NCBI RefSeq assembly: GCF_001005725.1
Contig: NZ_LBIC01000005.1
Span: 112,001 to 176,000, forward strand
Origin: Sphingobium chungbukense
GTDB lineage: Bacteria; Pseudomonadota; Alphaproteobacteria; Sphingomonadales; Sphingomonadaceae
Reading direction: 5' to 3'
Length of the DNA: 64,000 nt
The notes below the pieces were generated by a model. The model searched no databases. It had not been told where the DNA came from and saw only the letters and a program-made list of their open reading frames with translations. This document shows, one piece after another, positions 37,452-47,172 of this stretch (its first letter is position 1; each line of letters begins with the position of its first letter). The translations under genes were made by a program, and so were the position numbers.

Positions 37452-38860
37452 AGCCTCTCACACTCCATCCCGACCGGCTGTTTCCGTCCGACCCGCGTAC
37501 CCGTGCCATAGCGCGCGCCTTGCACGCGACGGTCAAGGATTTGCCCATCATCAGCCCGCATGGCCATACCGACCCGCGCTGGTTCGCCACTGACGCAGCC
37601 TTCGCCAATCCGTCCGAACTGCTGATCGTGCCGGATCATTATGTGTTCCGCATGCTGATGAGCCAGGGCGTGAAGCTGGAGGAACTGGGCGTGCCGACCG
37701 TCGACGGCAGCGCGACGGAGAGCGATCCGCGCGCCATCTGGCACCGCTTTGCCGCCCATTATCACCTGTTCCGCGGCACGCCGTCGCGCCTGTGGCTGGA
37801 CTGGGTCTTTGCCGAGGCGTTCGGCATCGACGTGCGGCTGGAGCCGGAGACGGCCGATCACTATTATGACATCATCGACGCGGCATTGAAGACGCCCGAT
37901 TTCCGGCCACGCGCCCTGTTCGACCGCTATAATATCGAAGTCATCGCGACCACCGAAGGTCCGCTCGATCCGCTCGACCATCATCGCGCCATCCGGCAAT
38001 CGGGCTGGGGAGGGCGGGTCATCACCGCCTATCGCCCCGACCCGGTCATGGACCCCAACATAGCCCGCTTCGCCGACAATGTCCGCGTCTTCTGCGCCAT
38101 GGCGGGGGAGGATGCGGGCAGCTTCGCCGGCTATCTGCGAGCGCATGAAAAGCGCCGTGCCGACTTTCGCGCGGCAGGCGCGACCTCGACCGACCATGGC
38201 CATCCCAGCGCCTTCACCGTCCACCTGCCCCGGACGGAGATCGAGGCGCTCTATGCCAAGGCGCTCGCCGGTCCCGTCAGCAGCCGCGATGCCGAACTGT
38301 TCCGCGGCCATATGCTGGTGGAGATGGCGCGCATGTCGATCGAGGACGGTATGGTGATGCAGCTCCATCCCGGCGTGCATCGCAGCCATAATGCCACGGT
38401 GCTGGCGCGCTTCGGCAGGGACAAGGGCGGCGATATTCCGGTTTCCGGTGAGTTCGTGCGGGCATTGAAGCCGCTGCTGGACCTCCATGGCAATGATCCG
38501 CGCCTGACGCTGATCCTCTTCACCCTGGACGAGGATGTCTATTCGCGCGAACTGGCGCCGCTGGCGGGCCATTATCCCGCGCTCCGGATCGGCCCGCCCT
38601 GGTGGTTCCATGACAGTCCGGAAGGAATGCGCCGTTTCCGCGAGCGCGTGACCGAAACGGCGGGCTTCTACAACACCGTCGGCTTCAACGACGATACCCG
38701 TGCCTTCCTGTCGATCCCGGCGCGGCACGACGTGGCCCGCCGGATGGATTGCGCCTGGCTGGCCCAGTTGGTCGCGGAGCACCGGCTGGAGGAGGATGAG
38801 GCCTTCGAACTGGCCCGCTCCCTGTCCTATGACCTGGCGAAACAGGCTTATAAATTGTGA
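37448..38860 (+). CDS. uxaC: Glucuronate isomerase
   Basis: A 470-residue enzyme of the amidohydrolase-like barrel that converts D-glucuronate to D-fructuronate. It begins MKPLTLHPDRLFPSDP and has the metal-binding ISPHGHTDPRWF near residue 38. Later conserved segments include LWLDWVF, EVIATTEGPLDPLDHH, VMQLHPGVHRSHN and DDTRAFLSIPARHDVARR. The length is the usual one for UxaC. It overlaps the permease upstream and the reductase downstream by 4 bp each, so all three are translated together. Confidence 0.95.
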   Translation: MKPLTLHPDRLFPSDPRTRAIARALHATVKDLPIISPHGHTDPRWFATDAAFANPSELLIVPDHYVFRMLMSQGVKLEELGVPTVDGSATESDPRAIWHRFAAHYHLFRGTPSRLWLDWVFAEAFGIDVRLEPETADHYYDIIDAALKTPDFRPRALFDRYNIEVIATTEGPLDPLDHHRAIRQSGWGGRVITAYRPDPVMDPNIARFADNVRVFCAMAGEDAGSFAGYLRAHEKRRADFRAAGATSTDHGHPSAFTVHLPRTEIEALYAKALAGPVSSRDAELFRGHMLVEMARMSIEDGMVMQLHPGVHRSHNATVLARFGRDKGGDIPVSGEFVRALKPLLDLHGNDPRLTLILFTLDEDVYSRELAPLAGHYPALRIGPPWWFHDSPEGMRRFRERVTETAGFYNTVGFNDDTRAFLSIPARHDVARRMDCAWLAQLVAEHRLEEDEAFELARSLSYDLAKQAYKL

Positions 38861-40329
38861 ACCGGCTGTCCTCCGCTACGCTGGACCGCCTGCCCGCCGA
38901 TGTTGTCCGCCCCGGCTATGACCGGGCGGAGGTCCGATGCGGCGTCGTCCATCTCGGCATCGGCGCCTTCCACCGCGCCCATCAGGCAGCGATATTCGAC
39001 GATGCCCTGAACGCGGGCGACCTGCGTTGGGGCATTGTCGGCGCGTCGCTGCGCTCCGTGCAGGTGCGCGACCAGATGGCGCCGCAGGACGGCCTCTACA
39101 CCATGCTGGTGCGCGACGGCGTGTCGGAACAGGCCCGCATCATCGGCGCCGTGCAGCGCGTCATCGTCGCGCCGGAAGATCCGCGGGCGCTGCTGGACGC
39201 GCTGGCATCGCCCGACACGCATATCGTCACGCTGACCGTCACGGAGAAAGGATATAAGCTTGATCCCGCCACCGGCGCATTGATCGAGGATGATCCGCAA
39301 CTCGTCGCCGACATCGCTTCGCTCGCCCGCCCGCAGACCGCGCCGGGCTATCTGGTGGCGGCGCTGGCGATGCGGAAGGCGGCGGGCCTTCCTCCCTTCA
39401 CGGCGATCAGTTGCGATAATCTGCCGCATAATGGCGCGCGGCTGCGGGGTGCGGTGCTTGACCTGGCCCGCCGCCATGATCCGGCGCTGACCGACTGGAT
39501 AGCGGAACGGGGCGCCTTTCCCCAGACCATGGTCGATCGCATCGTCCCTGCGACCACGGGGGAGGATGTCGCCGCGCTTACGACCCGCTTCGGCATCGTG
39601 GACCAGGCGATGGTCAAGACCGAACCCTTCCTGCAATGGGTGATCGAGGACCGCTTCTGCGGCCCGCGCCCGGCCTTCGGTTCCGGCGTCCAGTTAACCG
39701 CCGCCGTGGCCCCTTGGGAAGAGGCGAAGCTGCGCCTGCTCAACGGTGCGCATAGCGGCATCGCCTATCTGGGCGGACTGGCCGGCATGGAGCATGTCCA
39801 TGAAGTGCTGGCCCTGCCGCAGGCGCGCGCCTTCGTCGATGCGCTCTGGGACGAGGCGCAGACGACGCTCTCGCCCCCGCCCGAGCTGGACATCGCGGCC
39901 TATCGCGATGCGCTGATGGCGCGCTTCGACAATCCCACGCTGCGTCATCGCACCCGTCAGATCGCCATGGACGGATCGCAGAAACTGCCCCAGCGGCTGC
40001 TCGCGCCTATCATGGCCCGACTGGGAACGGGGCAGGGGATCGCGGCGCTGTCCCTCGGCTTCGCAGCCTGGGTACGCTGGCAGGCGGGGCAGGACGATCT
40101 CGGTCAGGTCCATGAGGTCGATGATCCATTGGCGGACGAGATCGCCGCCAGCCTTGCCGATGCGGTCACGACGGAGGAACGGGTCGCCGCGATCCTCCGC
40201 TTCGATGCCGTGGTTCCGCCCGCATTGGCGTCGAATACGGCCTTCCGTGCGGCACTGGTCCGCTGGCTCACCATCCTCGAAACGCAGGGCGCCCTTGCCG
40301 CGCTCGCGACCTTCCACGGAGAGACATGA
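38857..40329 (+). CDS. uxuB: D-mannonate oxidoreductase (fructuronate reductase)
   Basis: A 490-residue polyol-specific long-chain dehydrogenase. The start is a GTG overlapping the uxaC stop (GTGA). The N-terminal nucleotide domain has VVHLGIGAFHRAHQAA. The catalytic segment KLRLLNGAHSGIAYLGGLAG supplies the Lys and downstream Asn/His typical of mannitol-dehydrogenase-family members. It would reduce D-fructuronate with NADH to D-mannonate, the substrate of the nearby ManD. A different ketose or polyol substrate is possible, but the operon leaves little room for it. Confidence 0.9.
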   Translation: MNRLSSATLDRLPADVVRPGYDRAEVRCGVVHLGIGAFHRAHQAAIFDDALNAGDLRWGIVGASLRSVQVRDQMAPQDGLYTMLVRDGVSEQARIIGAVQRVIVAPEDPRALLDALASPDTHIVTLTVTEKGYKLDPATGALIEDDPQLVADIASLARPQTAPGYLVAALAMRKAAGLPPFTAISCDNLPHNGARLRGAVLDLARRHDPALTDWIAERGAFPQTMVDRIVPATTGEDVAALTTRFGIVDQAMVKTEPFLQWVIEDRFCGPRPAFGSGVQLTAAVAPWEEAKLRLLNGAHSGIAYLGGLAGMEHVHEVLALPQARAFVDALWDEAQTTLSPPPELDIAAYRDALMARFDNPTLRHRTRQIAMDGSQKLPQRLLAPIMARLGTGQGIAALSLGFAAWVRWQAGQDDLGQVHEVDDPLADEIAASLADAVTTEERVAAILRFDAVVPPALASNTAFRAALVRWLTILETQGALAALATFHGET

Positions 40330-41963
40330 TGCAGTTTGCGAAGATCGGCTCGGCCTTCACCGCGCTCGCTTTGGCCGCCGCCGCGCAGGCCGAACCGCCG
40401 CGGCTGGTGAAGCAGGGCACCGCCACCCAACTCACCGTGCAGGGCAAGCCCATGCTGCTGATCGCCGGGGAACTGGGCAACAGCAGCGCGTCGAGCGCGG
40501 CCTATATGGCGCCGCACTGGAAACGGCTGAAGGCCATGCACCTCAACACCGTGCTGGCCCCGGTGTCATGGGAACTGATCGAGCCGGTCGAGGGGAGGTT
40601 CGACTTTTCCTCGGTCGACGCGCTGATTCGCGAGGCGCGGGCCAATGATCTCAAACTTGTCTTCCTTTGGTTCGGAGCGTGGAAGAACAGCATGTCGACC
40701 TATGTGCCCGGCTGGGTGAAGCGCGATCAGGTCCGCTTCCCGCGCGCGCAACTGCCCAATGGGCAGGGCGTCGAAATCCTCTCCGCCATGGCACCCGCCA
40801 CGCTGGAGGCGGACCAGAAGGCCTTTGCTGCGTTGATGGCGCATATCAAGACGGTCGACGACCGGCAGAACACCGTGCTCATGACCCAGGTGGAAAATGA
40901 GATCGGCATGCTCCCTGTCGCGCGCGACTATGGCCCGCTGGCGGATGCCGCGTTCAAGGGGCCGGTGCCCGCCGAACTCATGAACTGGCTCCAGCAGCAT
41001 CGTGACAGCCTGGTGCCGCAGATGAAGCAGCTCTGGGAGGAACAGGGCGCCCGGACCGGAGGAACATGGGCGGAGGTGTTCGGCCCTGGCCATCAGGCGG
41101 AGGAAATCTTCACCGCCTGGCACTATGCCCGTTTCGCCGATGCCCTGACCCGTGCGGGCAAGGCGGCCTATGCCATGCCGATGTATGTCAATGTGGCGCT
41201 CAATCGTCCCGGCCGCCTTCCGGGCGAATATCCGAGCGGCGGGCCGCTGCCGCATCTGATCGATATATGGAAGGCGGGGGCGCCCGCGATCGATTTCCTG
41301 GCGCCGGACATTTATTTTCCGAACTTCGTCGACATCGTGAACGTCTACAAACGGCCTGACAATCCGCTGTTCATCCCCGAAGCCAATAATGCCGACCATC
41401 CCCAGGTGCCGGGCAATGCACTTTATGCGATCGGCAAGCTGGATGCGATCGGCTTCGGCCCTTTCTCCATCGAGTCGATCGATGAGAAGCCAGGAGCGTT
41501 GGGCGAAGCCTATGGTCTGTTGAAGCAGCTTGCCCCCCATATCCTCGCTGCGCAGGGGTTGGGGCGCATGTCCGCCTTTCGCCCAAAGGCGTTGTATGAC
41601 GAAACTCTGGTCTATGAACCGATCACCGAGAAGATCGGCGATTATCGTTTCACAGTCGCCTTTGCCGATATTCAAAAACCCGTCGCCACTCCTGATACCG
41701 CTAACGCGGGAGGGATAATCATCCAGACCGGCGCCGAGGATTATCTGATAGCGGGGCAGGGTATCACCGTGACCTTCGCCCCGCTGGGGCCGGGACCGAG
41801 TCTCGCGGGAATAGACAGTGACTGGGAAGGCGAGTTCGACGCGCAGGGGCGTTGGGTCGCAGGGCGGCTGCTGAACGGCGACCAAACCCATCAGGGTCGT
41901 CATATCCGCCTGCCGGCTGGGAAATTCCAGATCCAGAAGATACGTTTATACCGTTACCAATAA
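40326..41963 (+). CDS. GH35-type glycosidase with C-terminal DUF5597-like domain
   Basis: A 545-residue exported protein (signal about residues 1-22, AAAAQA). The barrel has TVLAPVSWELIEPVEGRFDF and LVFLWFGAWKN near the N-terminus, the acid/base Glu in MTQVENEIGM, and a likely nucleophile Glu in LFIPEANNAD. This pattern belongs to the GH35 / GH42-like beta-galactosidases; the beta-rich C-terminal 130 residues look like DUF5597. It overlaps uxuB by 4 bp and is the last gene of the operon. Beta-galactosidase is the default name, but its place suggests it acts on galactose or arabinose side groups of xylan. Confidence 0.8.
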   Translation: MMQFAKIGSAFTALALAAAAQAEPPRLVKQGTATQLTVQGKPMLLIAGELGNSSASSAAYMAPHWKRLKAMHLNTVLAPVSWELIEPVEGRFDFSSVDALIREARANDLKLVFLWFGAWKNSMSTYVPGWVKRDQVRFPRAQLPNGQGVEILSAMAPATLEADQKAFAALMAHIKTVDDRQNTVLMTQVENEIGMLPVARDYGPLADAAFKGPVPAELMNWLQQHRDSLVPQMKQLWEEQGARTGGTWAEVFGPGHQAEEIFTAWHYARFADALTRAGKAAYAMPMYVNVALNRPGRLPGEYPSGGPLPHLIDIWKAGAPAIDFLAPDIYFPNFVDIVNVYKRPDNPLFIPEANNADHPQVPGNALYAIGKLDAIGFGPFSIESIDEKPGALGEAYGLLKQLAPHILAAQGLGRMSAFRPKALYDETLVYEPITEKIGDYRFTVAFADIQKPVATPDTANAGGIIIQTGAEDYLIAGQGITVTFAPLGPGPSLAGIDSDWEGEFDAQGRWVAGRLLNGDQTHQGRHIRLPAGKFQIQKIRLYRYQ

Positions 41964-41977
41964 AGCGGCTTCAGGGA

Positions 41978-42027
41978 TTGACAAAAATAACTCAGGGTTT
42001 ATCAATGGCGAACTGATAGCGCTACCA
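41978..42027 (+). promoter_or_regulatory. Promoter and LacI-type operator of the large TonB receptor
   Basis: TTGACA at 41978-41983 is a perfect -35. TATCAA/ATCAAT at 42000-42006 is a fair -10 with a 16-17-bp spacer. The palindrome TGATAGCGCTACCA at 42014-42027 follows at the start site, and GATACGCTTACC just behind it could be a second, weaker copy. The site matches the one at 29997-30010. Confidence 0.65.
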
Positions 42028-42076
42028 GATACGCTTACCGGATAGTCGGAAGCCGCGCTCAGGAGGGGATTCTCAG

Positions 42077-44986
42077 ATGGTCGATTCTCGTATCCAGTCT
42101 TTCCGCATGGCGCTCTGTGCAGCGTCGGCCTTCGGGGCGCTCACGCTGGCGCAGGCTGCGTTCGCCCAGGACAGCGCGCCGCAGGCCGCCGCCGCTCCGC
42201 AGAATGATGACGTTGCCGATATCGTTGTGACCGGTATCCGGGGTAGCTTGCAAAGCGCCACCAATGCCAAGAAAAATGCCGTCGCTTTCGGCGACTCCAT
42301 CTTTGCCGAGGATATCGGCAAACTGCCCGCCACCAACCTTGCCGAAACACTGAACCGCATGCCGGGCGTGCGTCTGCGCCGCGACAATAATGGCGAAGGC
42401 ACCCAGGTCGCGATCCGTGGCCTTGGCCCCAGCTTCACGCGCGTCCTGCTGAACGGCTCTCAGATCCAGGTGGCATCGGACGGCGGCACCAACGGCGGCA
42501 GCGCCAACCGCGAAGTCGACCTCGACTTCTTCCCCTCCGAACTCTTCACCCGCCTCGACCTTGCCAAGACCCCGTCGCCCTCGACGCTGGAAGGTGGCAT
42601 TGCGGGCACCGTCAACCTGCGCAACGCCCGTCCGTTCGACAAGCCGGGCACCCATGTCACCGTCGTCGCCCAGGGCCAATATACCGACGCCAATGACAAG
42701 ATCAGTCCGCGCGGTGCGATCGTGGCCAGCCATACCACCGATACGTTCGGCATTCTGGTCGGCGTCGCGGGTGTCAAGACCAAGACCCGCATCGACGGTT
42801 TCGAAACGGTCGGCTGGACCGACGGCAATCTGGGTGCCGTCAACGGCGTTCCCGATGCGGGCGGCAACAATTTCTCCTGGGCCTCGGTCGTTCCCGCCAA
42901 TGCCGGTCACGGCCTGATCGCCGGGCAGCCCGTCGATGTCGTCGCCACATCGGGCCTGACGCGTTCGCAGCTCAGCACCGCGCTGCTCCCCCGCCTTGGC
43001 CGCAACAGCCTCACCACCGGCGACCGCTCGCGCATTTCGGCGCTCGCCTCGCTGGAATGGCGGCCCAGCGATGAGCTGCACTTCGCCCTCGACGCCATCT
43101 GGGCCAAGTCGAAGCGCGATTATACCAAGGTCAACATGAACTGGCAGGTCCGCAATTCCGGCCCCGGCACCAGTGCGCAGTCGACCGGCGGCATGATTCC
43201 GATCGACCTGACCGTCGACGACAATGATGTCGTCACCAGCGGCACCTTCGCCAACTCTTCCTTCTTCCTGGAAGCGAGCCTGTTCAAGCAGACGACGAAG
43301 TTCTGGAACATCAACCCCAGCGTCAGCTGGCAACCGGCCGACAATCTGAAGATCGATCTCAGCGCCAATTATTCCAAGAGCCGCTTCTTCCGCGAACAGC
43401 CGACCTGGGCGTTCCAGACCACGCCGAATTCGGGTGTCGACGTCTATTATGACAATACAGGTGGCGACTATCCGTCCATCACCACCAATCTCGACCTCAA
43501 CGATCCCAATAATGGCAGCTGGCAATGGTATCGCCAGAACGTCCAGCTCGTCCGCCGCAAGACCGAGACCAAGGGTGCGCATTTTGACGTCACCTATGGC
43601 GACGACAATCTCAATGTGAAGGTGGGCGCCGCCTATGACCAGGCGACCCGCTCGATCCGCGCCTACGACAACAGCACCGCCTATCAGTTTTCTGTCTGCG
43701 GGACGGGCTGCACCGGCGCCACCGGTTCCATCCCCAACAGCCAGATCGCCCAATATCTAAGGGCCTTCCCCGTCGGCAATTTCGGTCATCTCGCCAGCGG
43801 CAACATTGGCTACACGTCCTTCGTCGTTCCCGATTTCGATGCGATCAAGTCGGCCACCAACTATGAAAGCTATCGCGACTCCGCACCGGAAACCCGGGGC
43901 GCGGTGACCGGCGGCGCGACGGGCGACATGGACGAGAAGGTCTGGGGCGCCTATTTCGAGATCAACGGCGTCACCCAGATTGCGGGACGCGACCTGCATG
44001 TGAACGCGGGCATGCGCTACGCCCATACGGGACAGCGGGTTGTCGGGCCGAGCCAGGTCGGCACGACCATCGTCGATATCGAAGCGAACTCGAAATATGA
44101 CAATTTCCTGCCGTCGATCAACCTGACCTATGACATTGCCGATAATGTGAAGCTGCGCGCGTCGGCGTCGCGGACGATGACCCGGCCGGACGCCGGCCTG
44201 ATCCTCCCCGGCATCACCTTCTCCGATCCGTCGGCGCTGGTCGCCAATGCCGGCAATCCGGGCCTCAAGCCCTATACGTCGGACAATTACGATATCGGTG
44301 GCGAATATTATACCGGCGGCATCGGTTATGTCGGCCTGTCGGCCTTCATGAAGAATGTCCAGGGCTTCACCGTGATCCAGCCGACACGGGCGACCTTCGG
44401 ATCGCTGAACATTCCCTTCAGCACCCTGATCTCGACCCAGCAGAACGCGTTGAATGATCGGGCGGCCGCGACAGGCGTGGCGGTCGACGATCTGCCGATC
44501 ACCGTGCAACGGCCGATCAACCTCAGCGATCTCAAGATCAAGGGGGTCGAGGCGACCTGGGTGCAGCCGCTCGACTTCCTGGTGAAGGGCCTCGGCTTTT
44601 CCGCCAACGGCACCTATCTCAAACAGTCCTCATCCTCTGGCCTGGTCGCGGAAGGTGTTTCGAAATGGTCCTATAATCTTCAGGGCTTCTATGAAGATCA
44701 TGGCCTGTCGGTCAGCCTGAACTATGTCTGGAACGGCAAGTCGATCGCCCAGAACGGTCCGCAGAACGGCATCACCGGCGCCGATCTGAAGGCCGATGCC
44801 CGTGGTCAGCTCGACATGTCGGCGGGCTATCAACTGCCCTTCCTGGGCAAGGCGATGCGCCTGACACTGGACGTACTCAACATCACCAACGAACCGATCC
44901 GGACTACCTTCGAATATGATAATGCCGCCTATTCGGTCTATTATCCGGGCCGAACGGTGATGGCGGGTATCCGCGCCAACTTCTGA
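42077..44986 (+). CDS. TonB-dependent receptor, large carbohydrate type
   Basis: A 969-residue outer-membrane receptor with a signal peptide (cut after AQAAFA) and the TonB-box-like DIVVTGIRGSLQSA near residue 50. The plug (about 60-200) has DIGKLPATNLAETLNRMPGV and QVAIRGLGPSFTRVLLNG. This group, with its 'VTGIR.SL' start and length above 900, is the usual sphingomonad and Caulobacter receptor for plant oligosaccharides. The barrel ends in an aromatic residue (ANF). Its promoter carries the same operator as the GH67/GH3 promoter, so xylo-oligosaccharides, perhaps with glucuronic acid, are the likely ligand. Confidence 0.92.
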   Translation: MVDSRIQSFRMALCAASAFGALTLAQAAFAQDSAPQAAAAPQNDDVADIVVTGIRGSLQSATNAKKNAVAFGDSIFAEDIGKLPATNLAETLNRMPGVRLRRDNNGEGTQVAIRGLGPSFTRVLLNGSQIQVASDGGTNGGSANREVDLDFFPSELFTRLDLAKTPSPSTLEGGIAGTVNLRNARPFDKPGTHVTVVAQGQYTDANDKISPRGAIVASHTTDTFGILVGVAGVKTKTRIDGFETVGWTDGNLGAVNGVPDAGGNNFSWASVVPANAGHGLIAGQPVDVVATSGLTRSQLSTALLPRLGRNSLTTGDRSRISALASLEWRPSDELHFALDAIWAKSKRDYTKVNMNWQVRNSGPGTSAQSTGGMIPIDLTVDDNDVVTSGTFANSSFFLEASLFKQTTKFWNINPSVSWQPADNLKIDLSANYSKSRFFREQPTWAFQTTPNSGVDVYYDNTGGDYPSITTNLDLNDPNNGSWQWYRQNVQLVRRKTETKGAHFDVTYGDDNLNVKVGAAYDQATRSIRAYDNSTAYQFSVCGTGCTGATGSIPNSQIAQYLRAFPVGNFGHLASGNIGYTSFVVPDFDAIKSATNYESYRDSAPETRGAVTGGATGDMDEKVWGAYFEINGVTQIAGRDLHVNAGMRYAHTGQRVVGPSQVGTTIVDIEANSKYDNFLPSINLTYDIADNVKLRASASRTMTRPDAGLILPGITFSDPSALVANAGNPGLKPYTSDNYDIGGEYYTGGIGYVGLSAFMKNVQGFTVIQPTRATFGSLNIPFSTLISTQQNALNDRAAATGVAVDDLPITVQRPINLSDLKIKGVEATWVQPLDFLVKGLGFSANGTYLKQSSSSGLVAEGVSKWSYNLQGFYEDHGLSVSLNYVWNGKSIAQNGPQNGITGADLKADARGQLDMSAGYQLPFLGKAMRLTLDVLNITNEPIRTTFEYDNAAYSVYYPGRTVMAGIRANF

Positions 44987-45004
44987 TCCTCCCCCCAGGG
45001 ACCT

Positions 45005-45038
45005 GAGGGCCGGTTGGAAGACCGGCCCTCTTTTCTTT
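45005..45038 (+). terminator. Rho-independent terminator after the TonB receptor
   Basis: GAGGGCCGGT at 45005-45014 and ACCGGCCCTC at 45021-45030 form a perfect 10-bp stem with a 6-base loop, followed by TTTTCTTTT. It lies 19 bases past the receptor stop, so the esterase downstream would depend on read-through or its own promoter. Confidence 0.9.
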
Positions 45039-45057
45039 TGTTCAGGGATATGGACCC

Positions 45058-46293
45058 ATGCGATTGCATCTGACCCATTGCCTCCTGCCGCTGGCTGCTT
45101 TCGTGACGGCACCAGCCCTTGCCGCGCCTTGCGCCGGCCAATGGGTCGCCGCCTGGACCTCCGCACAGATGGTGCCGACCGGGGATAATGCGCTGGCGCC
45201 GGGCATGTTGGCCGATGCCACGTTGCGGCAGATCGTCCGACCCTCCGTCGCGGGGAGCCAGGTGCGGGTGCGTCTTTCCAATCTCGCGGGCACCAGTGCG
45301 TTGCACGTCGAAGGTGCCAGCCTGGCGCGCGCATTGCGGCCGGGCGCGGCTGCGGTCGACGGCAGGACCATCGTCCCGCTCCGCTTCGACGGGCATGCCG
45401 ATGTCGTGATACCGGCGGGCGCGGATTATCTCTCCGATCCTGTGGTGCTGCCGGTCAAGGCCTTTGACGATCTGGCGGTCAGCATCCGCTATGGCAAGGA
45501 GCCGTCGGTGCAGACCTCCCATCCTGGATCGCGGGCAACATCCTGGTTGCTCAAGGGCGACCATCTGGCCGATGCCGGTATGGCGGGCGCGCAGCCGGTG
45601 GAGCATTGGTTCTCCCTCGCCGCACTGGAGGTCGAGCGTTGCACCCTGACTCAGGTGATCGTCGCGCTGGGCGATTCGATCACGGACGGGCGCGGCGCGA
45701 CCACGGACGGCAATGATCGCTGGACCGACAATCTCGCGCGGCGGCTTCAGGCCGATCCGAAACGGAGACATATGGCGATCGTCAATCAAGGGATAGGCGG
45801 CAACCGCCTGCTCCAGGACGGGCTCGGCCCCAATGCGCTGGCCCGGCTAGACCGGGACGTGCTGGCGCAGCCGGGCGTGCGCGCCTTGATCCTGCTGGAG
45901 GGTATCAACGACATCGGGACGCTGACCCGCGAGGCGCCGGCCAGCGCCGCCGATCATGCCGAACTGGTGAAACGGATGACCGGCGCCTATCGTCAGATCA
46001 TCGCGCGGGCGCGGTCCAGGGGGATCAAGGTCATCGGGGGAACCATCCTGCCTTTTGTAGGCAACGGCTATTATCACCCGGACGCAGCCAATGAGGCGGA
46101 CCGGCAGGCCGTGAACCAATGGATCAGGACGCCGGGCCATTTCGACGCGGTGATCGATTTCGACCGTGCCCTGCGGGACCCGGCCTGGCCCGATCGCCTG
46201 CTGCCCCGCTATGATTCCGGTGATGGTCTGCATCCCTCGCCCGCCGGTTATCGCGCCATGGCGGACGCCATTCCGCTCGGCCTCTTCCCATAG
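45058..46293 (+). CDS. SGNH/GDSL esterase, probably a sugar-acetyl esterase
   Basis: A 411-residue exported enzyme (signal about residues 1-21, TAPALA). An N-terminal beta-rich domain (about 25-190) precedes the SGNH domain: VIVALGDSITDGRG (Ser), IVNQGIGGNRLL (Gly), LEGINDIG (Asn) and DGLHPSPAGY (Asp, His). Such two-domain enzymes remove acetyl groups from plant polysaccharides or oligosaccharides. Following a xylo-oligosaccharide receptor, it probably deacetylates xylan fragments. A strong terminator separates it from the receptor, so expression may be lower or separate. Confidence 0.85.
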   Translation: MRLHLTHCLLPLAAFVTAPALAAPCAGQWVAAWTSAQMVPTGDNALAPGMLADATLRQIVRPSVAGSQVRVRLSNLAGTSALHVEGASLARALRPGAAAVDGRTIVPLRFDGHADVVIPAGADYLSDPVVLPVKAFDDLAVSIRYGKEPSVQTSHPGSRATSWLLKGDHLADAGMAGAQPVEHWFSLAALEVERCTLTQVIVALGDSITDGRGATTDGNDRWTDNLARRLQADPKRRHMAIVNQGIGGNRLLQDGLGPNALARLDRDVLAQPGVRALILLEGINDIGTLTREAPASAADHAELVKRMTGAYRQIIARARSRGIKVIGGTILPFVGNGYYHPDAANEADRQAVNQWIRTPGHFDAVIDFDRALRDPAWPDRLLPRYDSGDGLHPSPAGYRAMADAIPLGLFP

Positions 46294-46467
46294 CGGACTG
46301 GTCAGCCGCTTGGAATCCCGACTAAATTTATTCAAATCGGTGCAATGGCGGCATTGCTCATCTTTTCAGGCGGGTGAATTTCGGGTTATGTATCACTCCT
46401 GATCCTTGGCTTTGTCCCTTGAAGGGGCGGCATGATTGCCTGGCCAGGAACAGGAAAGGAGACGAAC

Positions 46468-47103
46468 GTGCCCTTGCCCGACCATTCCGGACATGAGCCG
46501 CAGGCAGGTAAAGCCTCCACTGGCCTGCAAACGCCGCGCGAAACGCGCGTCACGACGATCCTTCTGATCGGCAAGTTGATGAGCCGCCATGGCGAAGCGC
46601 TGTGCCGCATCCGCAACCTGTCGAGCGGCGGCCTGATGGCGGAGGTCCATGTGCCGTTGCACGAGGATGACCCGGTCCAGATCGAGCTCAAGGCCGGTGA
46701 CCAGTTGGCGGGCAGCGTCCGCTGGACCCGTGAGGGGAGGCTGGGCATCGCCTTCGACGAACCGATCGACGTGGCGGCGATGCTGGCGCGGGCGACGGTC
46801 AAGACCGCTGCGCAGGGCCTGGTGCGGGCGCCGCGCTTTGCCGTGGATTGTCTCGCCGAACTGCGCAGTGACGGGCGTCGCCATACGGGCCGGCTCGTCA
46901 ATCTGTCGCAGGGCGGCGCGCGGGTCGAAGCGGATTTCGAGCCGGAAGAGGCCAAATTGCTGATCCTCGCCATTCCCGGTCTGCCGGACCGGCGGGGTGC
47001 CGTCCGCTGGGTGGGTAACGGCGCGATCGGCCTGTCTTTCCTGGAGCCGCTGGCTTTCGAGGAACTCGGCCTCTGGCTGGTGGAGCAGCAGGGGAAGGTG
47101 TGA
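46468..47103 (+). CDS. Tandem PilZ-domain protein
   Basis: About 211 residues, from a GTG at 46468 with AAAGGAGA six bases upstream; the longer frame to 46432 has no such signal. Two PilZ folds follow each other: one around residues 25-110 (RETR, then RNLSSGGLMAEV) and one around 120-205 (RAPRF, then NLSQGGARVE). Each has the NxSxxG half of the cyclic-di-GMP motif but RxxR where the canonical site is RxxxR. Binding of the messenger is therefore uncertain. It is cytoplasmic and has no catalytic partner next to it. It is convergent with the debranching-type enzyme. Confidence 0.85.
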   Translation: MPLPDHSGHEPQAGKASTGLQTPRETRVTTILLIGKLMSRHGEALCRIRNLSSGGLMAEVHVPLHEDDPVQIELKAGDQLAGSVRWTREGRLGIAFDEPIDVAAMLARATVKTAAQGLVRAPRFAVDCLAELRSDGRRHTGRLVNLSQGGARVEADFEPEEAKLLILAIPGLPDRRGAVRWVGNGAIGLSFLEPLAFEELGLWLVEQQGKV

Positions 47104-47172
47104 AAGGCCCGGGCCGGGATGCCGGTCAGGGTTCGTGCGGCGGGTCATTCGCGCGCCCAGTCTCATTTATCG

